Below are positions 17,636 through 24,806 of a DNA stretch of 64,000 bases, in pieces (positions within the stretch are counted from its first letter, which is position 1; the number at the start of each line of letters is the position of its first letter). The DNA comes from Fervidibacter canadensis. GTDB lineage: Bacteria; Armatimonadota; Fervidibacteria; Fervidibacterales; Fervidibacteraceae. The notes under the pieces were generated by a model that worked only from the letters and a program-made list of their open reading frames with translations, did not search any database and was not told where the DNA came from. The DNA lies in assembly GCA_041446545.1 (NCBI GenBank), contig JBGOEJ010000003.1, positions 1 to 64,000 of the forward strand, in the 5' to 3' direction. Made by a program: the position numbers and the translations under genes.

Positions 17636-17818
17636 ATGTTCGGCATCGGTCCGTCGGAATTAGCCGTCATCTTTCTTCTGGCGCTGCTGCTTTTTGGACC
17701 GCAAAAGTTACCTGAAATCGCTCGGATGTTAGGGCGCGCCACAAGGGAAGCCCGCAAGGCGTGGGAAGAACTGCAACGGCAATTGATGAGCGATGACGAG
17801 GGATGGCGTTGGCGTTGA
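17636..17818 (+). CDS. tatA: Sec-independent translocase TatA/TatE-like
   Basis: 60 residues: a short N terminus (MFGIGPSELAVI), one transmembrane helix, the hinge LLLFGPQKLPEIARMLG and an amphipathic helix ending in a basic/aromatic tail. The FGP hinge is diagnostic of TatA/TatB proteins. ATG 17636 has AGGTGA nine bases upstream; TTG 17630, which would overlap the creatininase stop, is less likely. No tatC is present in the window. Confidence 0.93.
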   Translation: MFGIGPSELAVIFLLALLLFGPQKLPEIARMLGRATREARKAWEELQRQLMSDDEGWRWR

Positions 17819-17821
17819 CGC

Positions 17822-18961
17822 TCACTTTCCTCGGCGAATTAAGGCGACGATTTTTTCGGCGGCTTCCTGCATCGTGGCGGCAGGGATAAGGGGCGTGCCC
17901 TCTAAAAGCGCCCGCCCCTCTTCTTCTCGCGTGCCTGTCAATCGGACGACGATGGGGACACGCACTTCCACGCCCTCTAAGGCTTGCAAGATGCCTTTGG
18001 CGACTTCGTCGCAGCGGGTGATGCCTCCAAAGATGTTGATGAGCACGCCTTTCACTTGGGGGTCGCTCAAGATCAGTTGCAAGCCGTTGCGGACGATTTC
18101 GGCTCTGGCACCTCCACCGATGTCCAAAAAATTGGCGGGTGCTGCGCCTGCCCGTTGGACGACATCTAAGGTCGTCATCGTCAAGCCTGCGCCGTTGCCG
18201 ATGATGCCGACCTCGCCTTGAAGCCGAACATATGCCAAACCCATTTGGCGTGCTTTCGCTTCCAGCGGGTCTTCTTCCGTCTCCTCGCGCCAAGAGGCGA
18301 TGTCTGTCTGGCGGAAAAGGCTGTTGTCGTCAAGGAGCAATTTGGCGTCGGCGGCGATGAGTTGTCCATCGCCAGTGACGACCAAGGGGTTGATTTCCGC
18401 CAGCGTCGCATCGCATCCCACAAAGAGCCGATAAAGTCGCCGAGCCATCCCGACAAAGTCGCGAAGGACTGACGCATCCAAGCGGGCAGCGCGGGCGATT
18501 TGGCGTGCCTGAAAGTCCATCAAGCCCAGCAAGGGGTCAATGGGGCAGCGGGCGATGGCATCGGGATGCTTTTCGGCAACCTCCTCAATGTCCACACCTC
18601 CCATCGCCGACACTATCATCACAGGGCGTTTGCGACTTCGGTCAACGATAATGCCGAGGTAGTATTCGCGGGCGATGTTGAGGGCTTCTTCCACGAGCAC
18701 CTTTTCCACCCGCAAGCCTTTGATGGTCATGCCCAAGATTTGAGCGGCGGCTTGTTCGGCTTCCTGTGGGGTTTGAGCGACTTTGATCCCTCCCGCTTTC
18801 CCCCGACCACCCACCAACACTTGCGCCTTGACAGCGACAGGTTTGCCCAATCGCTGAGCGATTGCCTTCGCTTCCTCGGGCGACCTTGCCACTTCGCCCT
18901 GCGGGATAGGGATGCCGTAACGGGCGAAGAGTTGCTTGGCTTGGTATTCGTGCACCTTCAT
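17822..18961 (-). CDS. sucC: Succinyl-CoA ligase beta subunit
   Basis: 379 residues. ATP-grasp N-terminal half (MKVHEYQAKQLFARYGIPIP, KAQVLVGGRGKAGGIK, SAMGGVDIEEVAEKHP, LAEINPLVVTGDG) and a C-terminal flavodoxin-like domain with the phosphate/CoA-facing loop INIFGGITRCDEVA. It catalyses the substrate-level phosphorylation step of the TCA cycle together with SucD. CGGAGGTGG precedes the ATG. Normally sucC is followed directly by sucD, but here the next gene downstream is the oppositely oriented tatA, so sucD must lie elsewhere. Confidence 0.95.
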   Translation of the reverse strand: MKVHEYQAKQLFARYGIPIPQGEVARSPEEAKAIAQRLGKPVAVKAQVLVGGRGKAGGIKVAQTPQEAEQAAAQILGMTIKGLRVEKVLVEEALNIAREYYLGIIVDRSRKRPVMIVSAMGGVDIEEVAEKHPDAIARCPIDPLLGLMDFQARQIARAARLDASVLRDFVGMARRLYRLFVGCDATLAEINPLVVTGDGQLIAADAKLLLDDNSLFRQTDIASWREETEEDPLEAKARQMGLAYVRLQGEVGIIGNGAGLTMTTLDVVQRAGAAPANFLDIGGGARAEIVRNGLQLILSDPQVKGVLINIFGGITRCDEVAKGILQALEGVEVRVPIVVRLTGTREEEGRALLEGTPLIPAATMQEAAEKIVALIRRGK

Positions 18962-19043
18962 CCTTTCGCCACCTCCGTGCTACAATATTGGCGTAATTGT
19001 CGGAAAGTGTCAGTGTTGGCATTTGGTGACAGGAGGGATGGAG
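18962..19043. promoter_or_regulatory. Divergent intergenic region sucC / HTH gene
   Basis: 82 bp between two divergent starts. TACAAT at 18981-18986 is a possible plus-strand -10, but no good -35 precedes it. ACAAT (18982-18986) and ATTGT (18996-19000) form an inverted repeat with a nine-base spacer that would suit a dimeric regulator, possibly the HTH protein encoded immediately downstream. The assignment is inference. Confidence 0.3.
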
Positions 19044-19286
19044 ATGGCGGAGTTTTACAATTTGAGCGAAGTGGCGCGGATATTGAAGGTGTCGCCCCTG
19101 ACGGTTCGGCGGTGGGTGCAAGAGGGCAAGTTAAAGGCGTTCCACCCCAAAGGGACGCGCCTTTACCGTATCCCTGAAGACGCCCTGCGAGAATTTGTCG
19201 GCGAGGAATGGTTCGCTCAAATCGCTGCGGAACTCCGGCAAACGGAGGAAGCCCCTAAACGCCGGGGACGCCGACGAAGGGCGTGA
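19044..19286 (+). CDS. MerR/excisionase-type helix-turn-helix protein
   Basis: 80 residues. A single winged-helix DNA-binding domain of the excisionase/MerR type: FYNLSEVARILKVSPLTVRR, then WVQEGKLKAFHPKGTRLYRI and EDALREFV. The C-terminal tail is strongly basic (KRRGRRRRA). ATG 19044 is favoured because AGGAGG is seven bases upstream; ATG 19038 overlaps that site. It heads a three-gene unit with ybaB and recR, replacing the dnaX gene often found there. No integrase or phage gene accompanies it, so it is probably a chromosomal regulator. Confidence 0.87.
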   Translation: MAEFYNLSEVARILKVSPLTVRRWVQEGKLKAFHPKGTRLYRIPEDALREFVGEEWFAQIAAELRQTEEAPKRRGRRRRA

Positions 19287-19317
19287 CTTTTTTCCGGCTT
19301 TGATGAGGTGAAAAAGG

Positions 19318-19644
19318 ATGCTGCCAGGCGGCTGGCAACGGTTACTCAGCGGTCCCCTGCTCCATCAACTGCAGCAAGCCCAGCAGGAGATTGAGCAGTT
19401 GCGTTCCCTACGGTTGGAAGGGCAAGCAGGGGGTGGGCAAGTGCGCGCGGTCGTTTCAGGGTTGGGTGAGTTGATGGAAGTGCACCTTGACCCGAAGTTG
19501 CTGCAACCAGAAGAGCGGGAAACTTTGCAAGACCTCATTGTCGTCGCTGTCCGCGAAGCGATGGGGAAAGCGGAAGAGGCGCAGCGGGAACGGTTGCAAG
19601 CCGTCTTGCGCCAGTTGCCTTTTGGCGGTTTGTTGGGGCGGTGA
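19318..19644 (+). CDS. YbaB/EbfC nucleoid-associated protein
   Basis: 108 residues with the YbaB/EbfC pattern: an N-terminal coiled helix (LLHQLQQAQQEIEQL), a central strand pair (VRAVVSGLGELMEVHLDP), the sequence LQDLIVVAVREAMGKAEE and a C-terminal amphipathic region ending PFGGLLGR. The family forms DNA-binding dimers and is usually encoded next to recR, as here (6 bp gap). The typical G-G-M segment near the N terminus is replaced by LPGGWQRLLSG. Confidence 0.88.
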   Translation: MLPGGWQRLLSGPLLHQLQQAQQEIEQLRSLRLEGQAGGGQVRAVVSGLGELMEVHLDPKLLQPEERETLQDLIVVAVREAMGKAEEAQRERLQAVLRQLPFGGLLGR

Positions 19645-19650
19645 CAGACC

Positions 19651-20250
19651 GTGCGTGCCGATTTGCCGCCCTCTTTGCGAGACCTTTTGCGAGAGTTGGA
19701 GCGATTGCCTGGCATCGGACCGAAAAGTGCGATGCGCATCGCCCTCTTCCTGCTCCATCAGCCCCGCGAGGCGACGGAACGGCTTTTGCGTGCCTTGCTC
19801 GCCGTTCTGGACAATGTGCGCCTTTGTCGCCGTTGCTTCAATTACGCCGAGGGGGAGTTGTGCGCCATCTGTCAAGATGACACCCGCGACCCGACTTTGT
19901 TGTGCGTCGTAGAAGACCCGATGGACATCCCTCTCCTTGAAGCCACGCAATTTCGTGGTCGCTACCATGTCTTGCATGGCGTCATCGCACCGACGGAAGG
20001 GGTCGGTCCCGATGACCTGCGCATCGCCGAATTGTTAGAGCGGGTGAAAACGGAAAGTCCCACTGAAGTTATCCTCGCCCTCAGCCCGACGACGGAGGGT
20101 GAAGCGACCACAGTTTACCTCGCCCGCTTGCTGAGACCCTTGGGCATCAAAGTCACCCAATTGGCGATGGGCTTGCCCATCGGCGGGGCGTTGGATTACG
20201 CCGACCCCTTGACTTTGTTTCGGGCGTTGGAAGGTCGGCGAGAAATTTAG
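19651..20250 (+). CDS. recR: Recombination mediator RecR
   Basis: 199 residues, the full length of RecR. Helix-hairpin-helix LPGIGPKSAMRIALFLL, a four-cysteine zinc site in CRRCFNYAEGELCAIC, and a Toprim domain (VVEDPMDIPLLEA, GVIAPTEGVGPDDL, ALSPTTEGEATTVYLA). It loads RecA with RecF/RecO at gaps. The start is GTG 19651, 6 bp after ybaB. Transcription probably runs from upstream of the HTH gene. Confidence 0.96.
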   Translation: MRADLPPSLRDLLRELERLPGIGPKSAMRIALFLLHQPREATERLLRALLAVLDNVRLCRRCFNYAEGELCAICQDDTRDPTLLCVVEDPMDIPLLEATQFRGRYHVLHGVIAPTEGVGPDDLRIAELLERVKTESPTEVILALSPTTEGEATTVYLARLLRPLGIKVTQLAMGLPIGGALDYADPLTLFRALEGRREI

Positions 20251-20304
20251 TCAAGCAAAACCTCGTTGATCCAAACACCAAAGCCCTCCCAAAACATCCC
20301 TACC

Positions 20305-20450
20305 CATTGCCATTGTCGCGGCGAGTAGCCGCTCCAACAGAAGGGCGAAGGAAGCGTCGGGTTGCTCATCCTTGTTGAGTGGCTATAAGCCACGACCAAA
20401 GGGGCTATCAACCACGACGCACAAAACTATCCCAGACTTTGCGAACACCC
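20305..20450 (+). repeat. Interspersed double-hairpin repeat, copy B
   Basis: Same plan and orientation as 55-195. Hairpin GCGGC (20318-20322)/GCCGC (20328-20332) followed by TCCAACAG, then GAAGCGTCGGGTTGCTC, a second hairpin GTGGCTATAAGCCAC (20379-20393), ACGACCAAA, an apparent partial reiteration of the arm (GGGGCTATCAACCACGACGC), then AAAACTATCCCAGACTTTGC and GAACA. It ends about ten bases before the promoter at 20461. The bases 20251-20304 contain nothing recognisable. Confidence 0.75.
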
Positions 20451-20460
20451 TTTGCTTTCC

Positions 20461-20488
20461 TTGACGGGCAGGATGGGAAGGCTATAAT
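20461..20488 (+). promoter_or_regulatory. Near-consensus sigma-70 promoter
   Basis: TTGACG (20461-20466), a 16-bp spacer, then TATAAT (20483-20488). This is the best promoter seen in the window. Transcription would start near 20495, about 175 bases before the exporter start codon, leaving a long leader that folds strongly. The decamer TATAATTTTC recurs exactly at 52375-52384 upstream of another gene. Confidence 0.75.
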
Positions 20489-20494
20489 TTTCCG

Positions 20495-20650
20495 CTCGGA
20501 ACGGCAGGTGTCTCAGCGCGCAAGCGCTGAGCAATCCTAAGCCTGCCCGCAGGAGCAGTGACGCTTTCGGGGTTGCTTGTCCCGCCCTGGGTGGACTAAA
20601 GCAACCCTTTGAAGTGTCGATTGTCAAAGAGACGGACACTGCTCCCTGCG
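20495..20650 (+). ncRNA. Candidate structured leader RNA upstream of ABC exporter
   Basis: Five perfect or near-perfect helices can be drawn. P1: GGCAGG (20503-20508)/CCTGCC (20542-20547), enclosing P2: CTCAGCGC (20512-20519)/GCGCTGAG (20524-20531) capped by a GCAA tetraloop. P3: CGCAGGAGCAGTG (20548-20560)/CACTGCTCCCTGCG (20637-20650), 13 pairs with one bulge. Inside P3, P4: GGGTTGCTT (20570-20578)/AAGCAACCC (20599-20607) continues as GTCC/GGAC (20579-20582/20593-20596), and P5: TTTGA (20608-20612)/TCAAA (20624-20628). The result is a hairpin domain stacked beside a three-way junction. No known riboswitch consensus was recognised. It lies between a strong promoter and the exporter ribosome-binding site (AGGAGG near 20654), so a cis-regulatory RNA is likely; a separate small RNA is possible. 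Confidence 0.6.
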
Positions 20651-20669
20651 CAAAGGAGGCGAAAGGGTC

Positions 20670-22529
20670 GTGGACAGTAATGGTGGTCCGAGTATTTGGC
20701 GCAGGCTTTTCCGCTACCTGCGCCCGTATTGGCACTGGGCTCTCTTGAGCCTCGTGCTGACGCTGGTGGTTACGGGGTTGGGGCTGCTGCCACCGAAGTT
20801 GATGCAGTTGCTGCTGGACAAAGCCATCCCTCACAAAGACTTCTCCCTGCTTTGGCGGTTATGTGGGTTGCTTTTGGGTGTTTACCTCGTCAACACCCTC
20901 CTTTCCTTCGCCCGCACTTACTTGATGTCGTGGTTGGGGCAACGCGTCCTTTACGATATGCGCTCGGAACTTTACCAGCATTTGCAGCGCCTGTCGCTGA
21001 GTTTCTACGACAACCATCGCACGGGGCAATTGATGTCGCGCATCACGGGCGATGTCGGGATGCTGGAAGGCTTCCTCATCCATAGCATCCCCCAATTCTT
21101 CGTGGATTTGCTGACGCTCTTTGGCATCGGCTTCGTGCTGTTTCAAACCGACCCCAAACTGGCTTTGATCGCCTTAGCGCCGACGCCTTTGCTGTTCCTC
21201 ATGACCGTCAAATACAAGGATTTCGTCTTGCCCATCTATCGGCGGCTGCGGTATGTGTGGGGCGACTTGACTTCGTTTTTGTCGGACACACTGGGCGGCA
21301 TTCGCGTCGTGAAGGTCTTCAACCAAGAGGAGCACGAAATCCATCGCTTCCGCCGCAAAAATGAACGCATCCTGCAAACGAGCCTTCAAGGGGTGTTGGT
21401 TTGGTCGGCTTTCTTCCCGACGATGGGTTTGGTCAGCACCGTCAGCCTTGTCGCTGTCTGGCTCATTGGCGGCAAGGAAGTCATGGACGGGACGCTGAGT
21501 TTGGGCGTCTTGACGATGTTCACCCTCTATTTGCAACGCTTCTATTTGCCCGTCCAAAACTTGGCGCAACTAAACGATGTCATCCAAAGGACGAAAGCAT
21601 CGGCGGAGCGCGTCTTTGAGATTTTGGACACCCAACCCGACATCACCAACGCCCCCGATGCCATCGTCCCCAAGACCGTGCGCGGTCACTTGCGTTTGAA
21701 GGGCGTTTGGTTCGCTTATCCGGGCAATCATGAGCCCGTGTTGAAGGGGATAGACTTGGAAATCCGCCCTGGCGAGATGGTGGGCATTGTCGGTCGGAGC
21801 GGGGCGGGCAAGAGCACCCTCGTTGCCCTCATCCCCCGCTTCTATGACCCAACGGAAGGTAGCATAGAACTGGACGGGATAGACTTGCGCCGGATTGACC
21901 TGCAGGCTTTGCGGGCAAACATCGGGATGGTGCTGCAAGAGCCTTACCTCTTTCACGGCACCATCAAGGAGAACATCGCCTACGGAAAACCAGATGCCAA
22001 CATGCTGGAAATCATCCGAGCCGCTAAAGCCGCCAATGCCCACCAGTTCATCATGGAGTTCCCCGACGCTTACGACGCTTATGTGGGCGAACGAGGGACG
22101 AAACTTTCGGGCGGTCAACGCCAACGCATCTCCATCGCCCGCGCTTTGCTGCGCGACCCGAAAATCCTCATCTTGGACGAAGCCACCTCGGCAGTGGACA
22201 GCGAGAGCGAATATGCCATCCAGCAAGCCTTAGAGCGCCTTTTGAAAGGTCGGACGACCATCGCCATCGCCCACCGCCTCTCCACCTTGCGCAAGGCAGA
22301 CAAACTCATCGTCCTTGAGAACGGCGAAATCGTGGAGCAAGGCACGCACGAAGAGTTGATGGCGAAAGAAGACGGCATCTATCGGCGGTTGGTGGAAATT
22401 CAGATGCGCATGAGTGAAACCTTGCACTTTGCCCCCACACCCCTTAACGGCAACGGACACACGGGTGAAAAAGCCGCCACGATGGGAGGGAACGGTCACC
22501 ATGCGTCCCTCGTGGGAAGCCGAGCCTGA
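20670..22529 (+). CDS. ABC exporter, fused membrane and ATPase domains (MsbA-like)
   Basis: 619 residues. Residues 1-320 contain six transmembrane helices (ABC transporter type 1 exporter domain); residues about 345-585 form the ATPase with Walker A GRSGAGKSTLVAL, Q-loop MVLQEPYLFHGTIKENIAYG, signature LSGGQRQR, Walker B ILILDEATSAVDSESE and H-loop IAHRLSTL. The start is GTG 20670, with AGGAGG about 11 bases upstream. Half-transporters of this type work as dimers exporting lipids, peptides or other compounds. The structured leader RNA and the overlapping DUF1854 gene give it a specific regulatory context; the substrate cannot be read from sequence. Confidence 0.94.
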   Translation: MDSNGGPSIWRRLFRYLRPYWHWALLSLVLTLVVTGLGLLPPKLMQLLLDKAIPHKDFSLLWRLCGLLLGVYLVNTLLSFARTYLMSWLGQRVLYDMRSELYQHLQRLSLSFYDNHRTGQLMSRITGDVGMLEGFLIHSIPQFFVDLLTLFGIGFVLFQTDPKLALIALAPTPLLFLMTVKYKDFVLPIYRRLRYVWGDLTSFLSDTLGGIRVVKVFNQEEHEIHRFRRKNERILQTSLQGVLVWSAFFPTMGLVSTVSLVAVWLIGGKEVMDGTLSLGVLTMFTLYLQRFYLPVQNLAQLNDVIQRTKASAERVFEILDTQPDITNAPDAIVPKTVRGHLRLKGVWFAYPGNHEPVLKGIDLEIRPGEMVGIVGRSGAGKSTLVALIPRFYDPTEGSIELDGIDLRRIDLQALRANIGMVLQEPYLFHGTIKENIAYGKPDANMLEIIRAAKAANAHQFIMEFPDAYDAYVGERGTKLSGGQRQRISIARALLRDPKILILDEATSAVDSESEYAIQQALERLLKGRTTIAIAHRLSTLRKADKLIVLENGEIVEQGTHEELMAKEDGIYRRLVEIQMRMSETLHFAPTPLNGNGHTGEKAATMGGNGHHASLVGSRA

Positions 22530-23019
22530 CATAGAGGTGCGGGTGCTTCCAGCAAAGGAAGTGCGCTTCTTAAAATTGCCCGATGGGCAAATCGGTCTTC
22601 AATGGGAAGGGCAACTCATTCTCGTCGGCAAAATCTTGCGCACCTTGCCCATCAGCGACCCTTGGCGCTACCTCATCGTTTACGACACCGAGGGAAATGA
22701 AATCGGCGTCCTCGTGGACATCGCTGAATTGGACAACCAGTCACAGCAGATCGTGCGGGAGGAACTGGAGCATCGCTATCACATGCCCCAAATTTTGCGG
22801 GTGCTCAGCGTGGAGCGGCTGCCCCAAACAGGACACACCCGTTGGCGAGTGGAAACGGACGAGGGCATCAAAGAGTTCATCGTGCCCGGCAGCGAGCACA
22901 TCTACACTTCCCGCTACCCCCGCATCTTCTTGGTGGATGAAGACGGCAACCGCTACGAGATTCCCGACTTTGAACACTTAGACCCAAAGAGCCGACGCAT
23001 TGCCGCACCTTTCCTTTGA
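22501..23019 (+). CDS. DUF1854 family protein
   Basis: 172 residues beginning MRPSWEAEPDIEVRVLPAKE. Conserved-looking stretches are VRFLKLPDGQIGLQWEGQLI, RTLPISDPWRYLIVYDTEG, EIGVLVDIAELDNQSQQIVR and RRIAAPFL. DUF1854 genes are repeatedly found beside or fused to ABC exporters. The start codon lies 29 bp inside the exporter gene, indicating translational coupling and probably a physical or functional partnership. Some family members are annotated with cyanophycin metabolism, but no cyanophycin gene is present here. Confidence 0.85.
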   Translation: MRPSWEAEPDIEVRVLPAKEVRFLKLPDGQIGLQWEGQLILVGKILRTLPISDPWRYLIVYDTEGNEIGVLVDIAELDNQSQQIVREELEHRYHMPQILRVLSVERLPQTGHTRWRVETDEGIKEFIVPGSEHIYTSRYPRIFLVDEDGNRYEIPDFEHLDPKSRRIAAPFL

Positions 23020-23030
23020 AAACATAAGGA

Positions 23031-23051
23031 GTGGCTGCTTCAAGCAGCCAC
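23031..23051. terminator. Palindrome between convergent genes
   Basis: GTGGCTGCTT (23031-23040) and AAGCAGCCAC (23042-23051) form a perfect inverted repeat just after the DUF1854 stop and before the convergent Flp pilin stop. In RNA about eight pairs with a short loop would form in either direction. There is no T-run, so it may be a weak bidirectional terminator or a REP-like element. Confidence 0.4.
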
Positions 23052-23078
23052 CCCCAAGTTGCTGGGCGCTATCGTCAC

Positions 23079-23240
23079 CTAACCAGGCAGGGTGTTGTTG
23101 ATGGTGTTGAAAGTGTTGGCGATTTTCCTGCCGAGGAGCGTTAGGGCAGCGATGACCACCAAAGCGATCAACGCCACCAAAAGCCCATACTCCACGAGGG
23201 TTTGCCCCTCATCTTCCATCACCAGCCGACGAAGCAACAT
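23079..23240 (-). CDS. Flp/Fap-type pilin (copy 1)
   Basis: 53 residues: MLLRRLVMEDEGQTLVEYGL, then a hydrophobic helix and LLGRKIANTFNTINNTLPG. The G-Q-T-L-V-E-Y-G-L motif is the type IVb (Flp) prepilin cleavage and assembly region, with the glutamate at position +5 of the mature protein. ATG 23240 is preceded by AGGAGGTGACGGAG. It would be secreted and assembled by a Tad-type pilus machine, none of which is encoded here. The second copy lies 108 bp upstream and is nearly identical. Confidence 0.9.
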   Translation of the reverse strand: MLLRRLVMEDEGQTLVEYGLLVALIALVVIAALTLLGRKIANTFNTINNTLPG

Positions 23241-23348
23241 CTCCGTCACCTCCTGCGAGTTTATTCCGCCCACTTAGGGCGGAGCAATTTTAACGGCTCT
23301 TCGCCGTCAAAGGCGAGGACGACGGTCATGCCGCCTTGAGGCGACCGC

Positions 23349-23510
23349 TTAACCAGGCAGGGCGTTGTTGATGGTGTTGAAAGTGTTAGCGATTTTCTGG
23401 CCGAGGAGCGTTAGGGCAGCGATGACCACCAAAGCGATCAACGCCACCAAAAGCCCATACTCCACGAGGGTTTGCCCCTCATCTTCCATCACCAGCCGAC
23501 GAAGCAACAT
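23349..23510 (-). CDS. Flp/Fap-type pilin (copy 2)
   Basis: 53 residues, differing from copy 1 only near the C terminus (LLGQKIANTFNTINNALPG: R to Q and T to A). AGGAGGTGC stands seven bases before ATG 23510. DNA identity runs through almost the entire gene but stops at both ends, showing a recent tandem gene duplication. The two copies would produce pilins that can mix in one fibre. The intervening 108 bp holds the ribosome-binding site of copy 1 and no other gene. Confidence 0.9.
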   Translation of the reverse strand: MLLRRLVMEDEGQTLVEYGLLVALIALVVIAALTLLGQKIANTFNTINNALPG

Positions 23511-23686
23511 TTTTTAGCACCTCCTTTCCTCCCGCCCGCTGGGTTGCGCCATTTTAGCCCTCCCGTGCTAACGGCGCAAGCACCGTCGTCACATCCATGC
23601 CTTATCGGCAAAAGAGGAGGCTTTCTTTAGCGGGTGGCGGCAAGATGTATTGCGCTTTCATCCTGCTCAAGGAGGGAGTGGCGAAG

Positions 23687-24802
23687 ATGGACAAGGCAGT
23701 TGCCTTCATAGACACCCAACCTTTTTGGTCGTTTGACTACGGGGCGAACCATCCCCTCAAGATGTGGCGGCTGCAACTGACGCAAGCGTTGCAACAGGCT
23801 TATGGCTTGCTGGACAAGGTGCGTTTGATTGCCCCCCGCCCAGCCACCGAGGAAGAAGTCACCGTCTTCCACGAGCCCGACTATTTAAATGCCCTAAGGC
23901 GCGCCGACGAAGGCATCTGGTCTCCTGACCTTGCTCGCTACGGGCTTGGCACTCCCGATTGCCCCATCATGCCCGGTGTCTTCACGATGTCGCTGTTAGT
24001 CGCTGGCGCATCGGCGCAAGCAGCCGAGTTGGTGGCAAGTGGGCGAGTTGCCGTCGCCTTCAACATGGCAGGTGGCTTGCACCATGCCATGCCGTCCTAT
24101 GCTTGGGGCTTTTGCTACCTCAATGACCCCGTCGTCGCCATCCACAAATTGCTGCGCACCTTTGAGCGGGTCGCCTACTTGGACATTGATGCCCATCACG
24201 GTGACGGCGTGCAAGTGGCGTTTTACCGCGACCGACGCGTTTTGACCATCAGCACCCACGAGAGCGGACGCTACTTGTTTCCTGGCACGGGTTTTGAGAC
24301 GGAGATGGGCGAAGGAGACGGCTACGGCTTCGCCGTCAACATCCCTTTCCTGCCTCACGCTGGCGACGATGTGTTTTTGCGGGCGCTGGAGGAAATCGTC
24401 CTGCCAGCGTTGGAAACTTTTCGCCCTCAAGCCATCGTCACTCAACTGGGCGCAGACGCCTTGCACGATGACCCCATCACCCATTGGAACTTGACGACCC
24501 ACAGTTACTTGCGAGCCATCGGCGCTGTCAAAGCCCTGAACTTGCCTTGGGTGGCATTGGGCGGAGGCGGTTACAACATCGCCAATGTCTGTCGGGCGTG
24601 GACTTTGGCGTTAGCGGTGATGGTGGGAGAAGAGTTGCCCGACCATGTGCCCGACGAGTGGCGGAAAATCGCTCAACCTTACGGAGTGCTGCTCTATCGC
24701 TTGCGGGACGCTGAGCCGACGAGTTCGTCACCGACGGTGCGAGCGGACATAGAGCGGGTCATCCGATGGCTCAAACGCCATCACCCTCTCCTTGCCCATT
24801 GA
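23687..24802 (+). CDS. AcuC/histone deacetylase-family deacetylase
   Basis: 371 residues, class I HDAC-like fold that uses zinc to remove acetyl groups from lysines or small amines. Key motifs: GGLHHAMPSYAWGFCYLND, YLDIDAHHGDGVQVAFY (charge relay and zinc ligands) and TQLGADALHDDPITHW. Length and the start MDKAVAFIDTQPFWSFDYGA match AcuC-type bacterial members. ATG 23687 has AGGAGG 11 bases upstream. AcuC regulates acetyl-CoA synthetase in Bacillus; no acs gene is nearby, so the target is open. It converges on the PfkB gene with a 4 bp gap. Confidence 0.9.
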   Translation: MDKAVAFIDTQPFWSFDYGANHPLKMWRLQLTQALQQAYGLLDKVRLIAPRPATEEEVTVFHEPDYLNALRRADEGIWSPDLARYGLGTPDCPIMPGVFTMSLLVAGASAQAAELVASGRVAVAFNMAGGLHHAMPSYAWGFCYLNDPVVAIHKLLRTFERVAYLDIDAHHGDGVQVAFYRDRRVLTISTHESGRYLFPGTGFETEMGEGDGYGFAVNIPFLPHAGDDVFLRALEEIVLPALETFRPQAIVTQLGADALHDDPITHWNLTTHSYLRAIGAVKALNLPWVALGGGGYNIANVCRAWTLALAVMVGEELPDHVPDEWRKIAQPYGVLLYRLRDAEPTSSSPTVRADIERVIRWLKRHHPLLAH

Positions 24803-24806
24803 ACCT

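Noticed and set aside
19044..19286. Excisionase of a prophage or integrative element
   Set aside because: No integrase, attachment repeats or phage genes nearby; the gene is in an operon with ybaB and recR.
20495..20650. Assignment of the leader RNA to 6S, SRP, T-box or c-di-GMP riboswitch classes
   Set aside because: The expected core motifs (for example GGAAGGAAGCAGCC-like SRP loop, T-box GGGTGGNACCGCG, GEMM core) are absent; only general structure is supported.
20427..20834. Minus-strand frame across the exporter leader
   Set aside because: It overlaps the promoter, leader RNA and exporter start on the other strand and lacks coding character.
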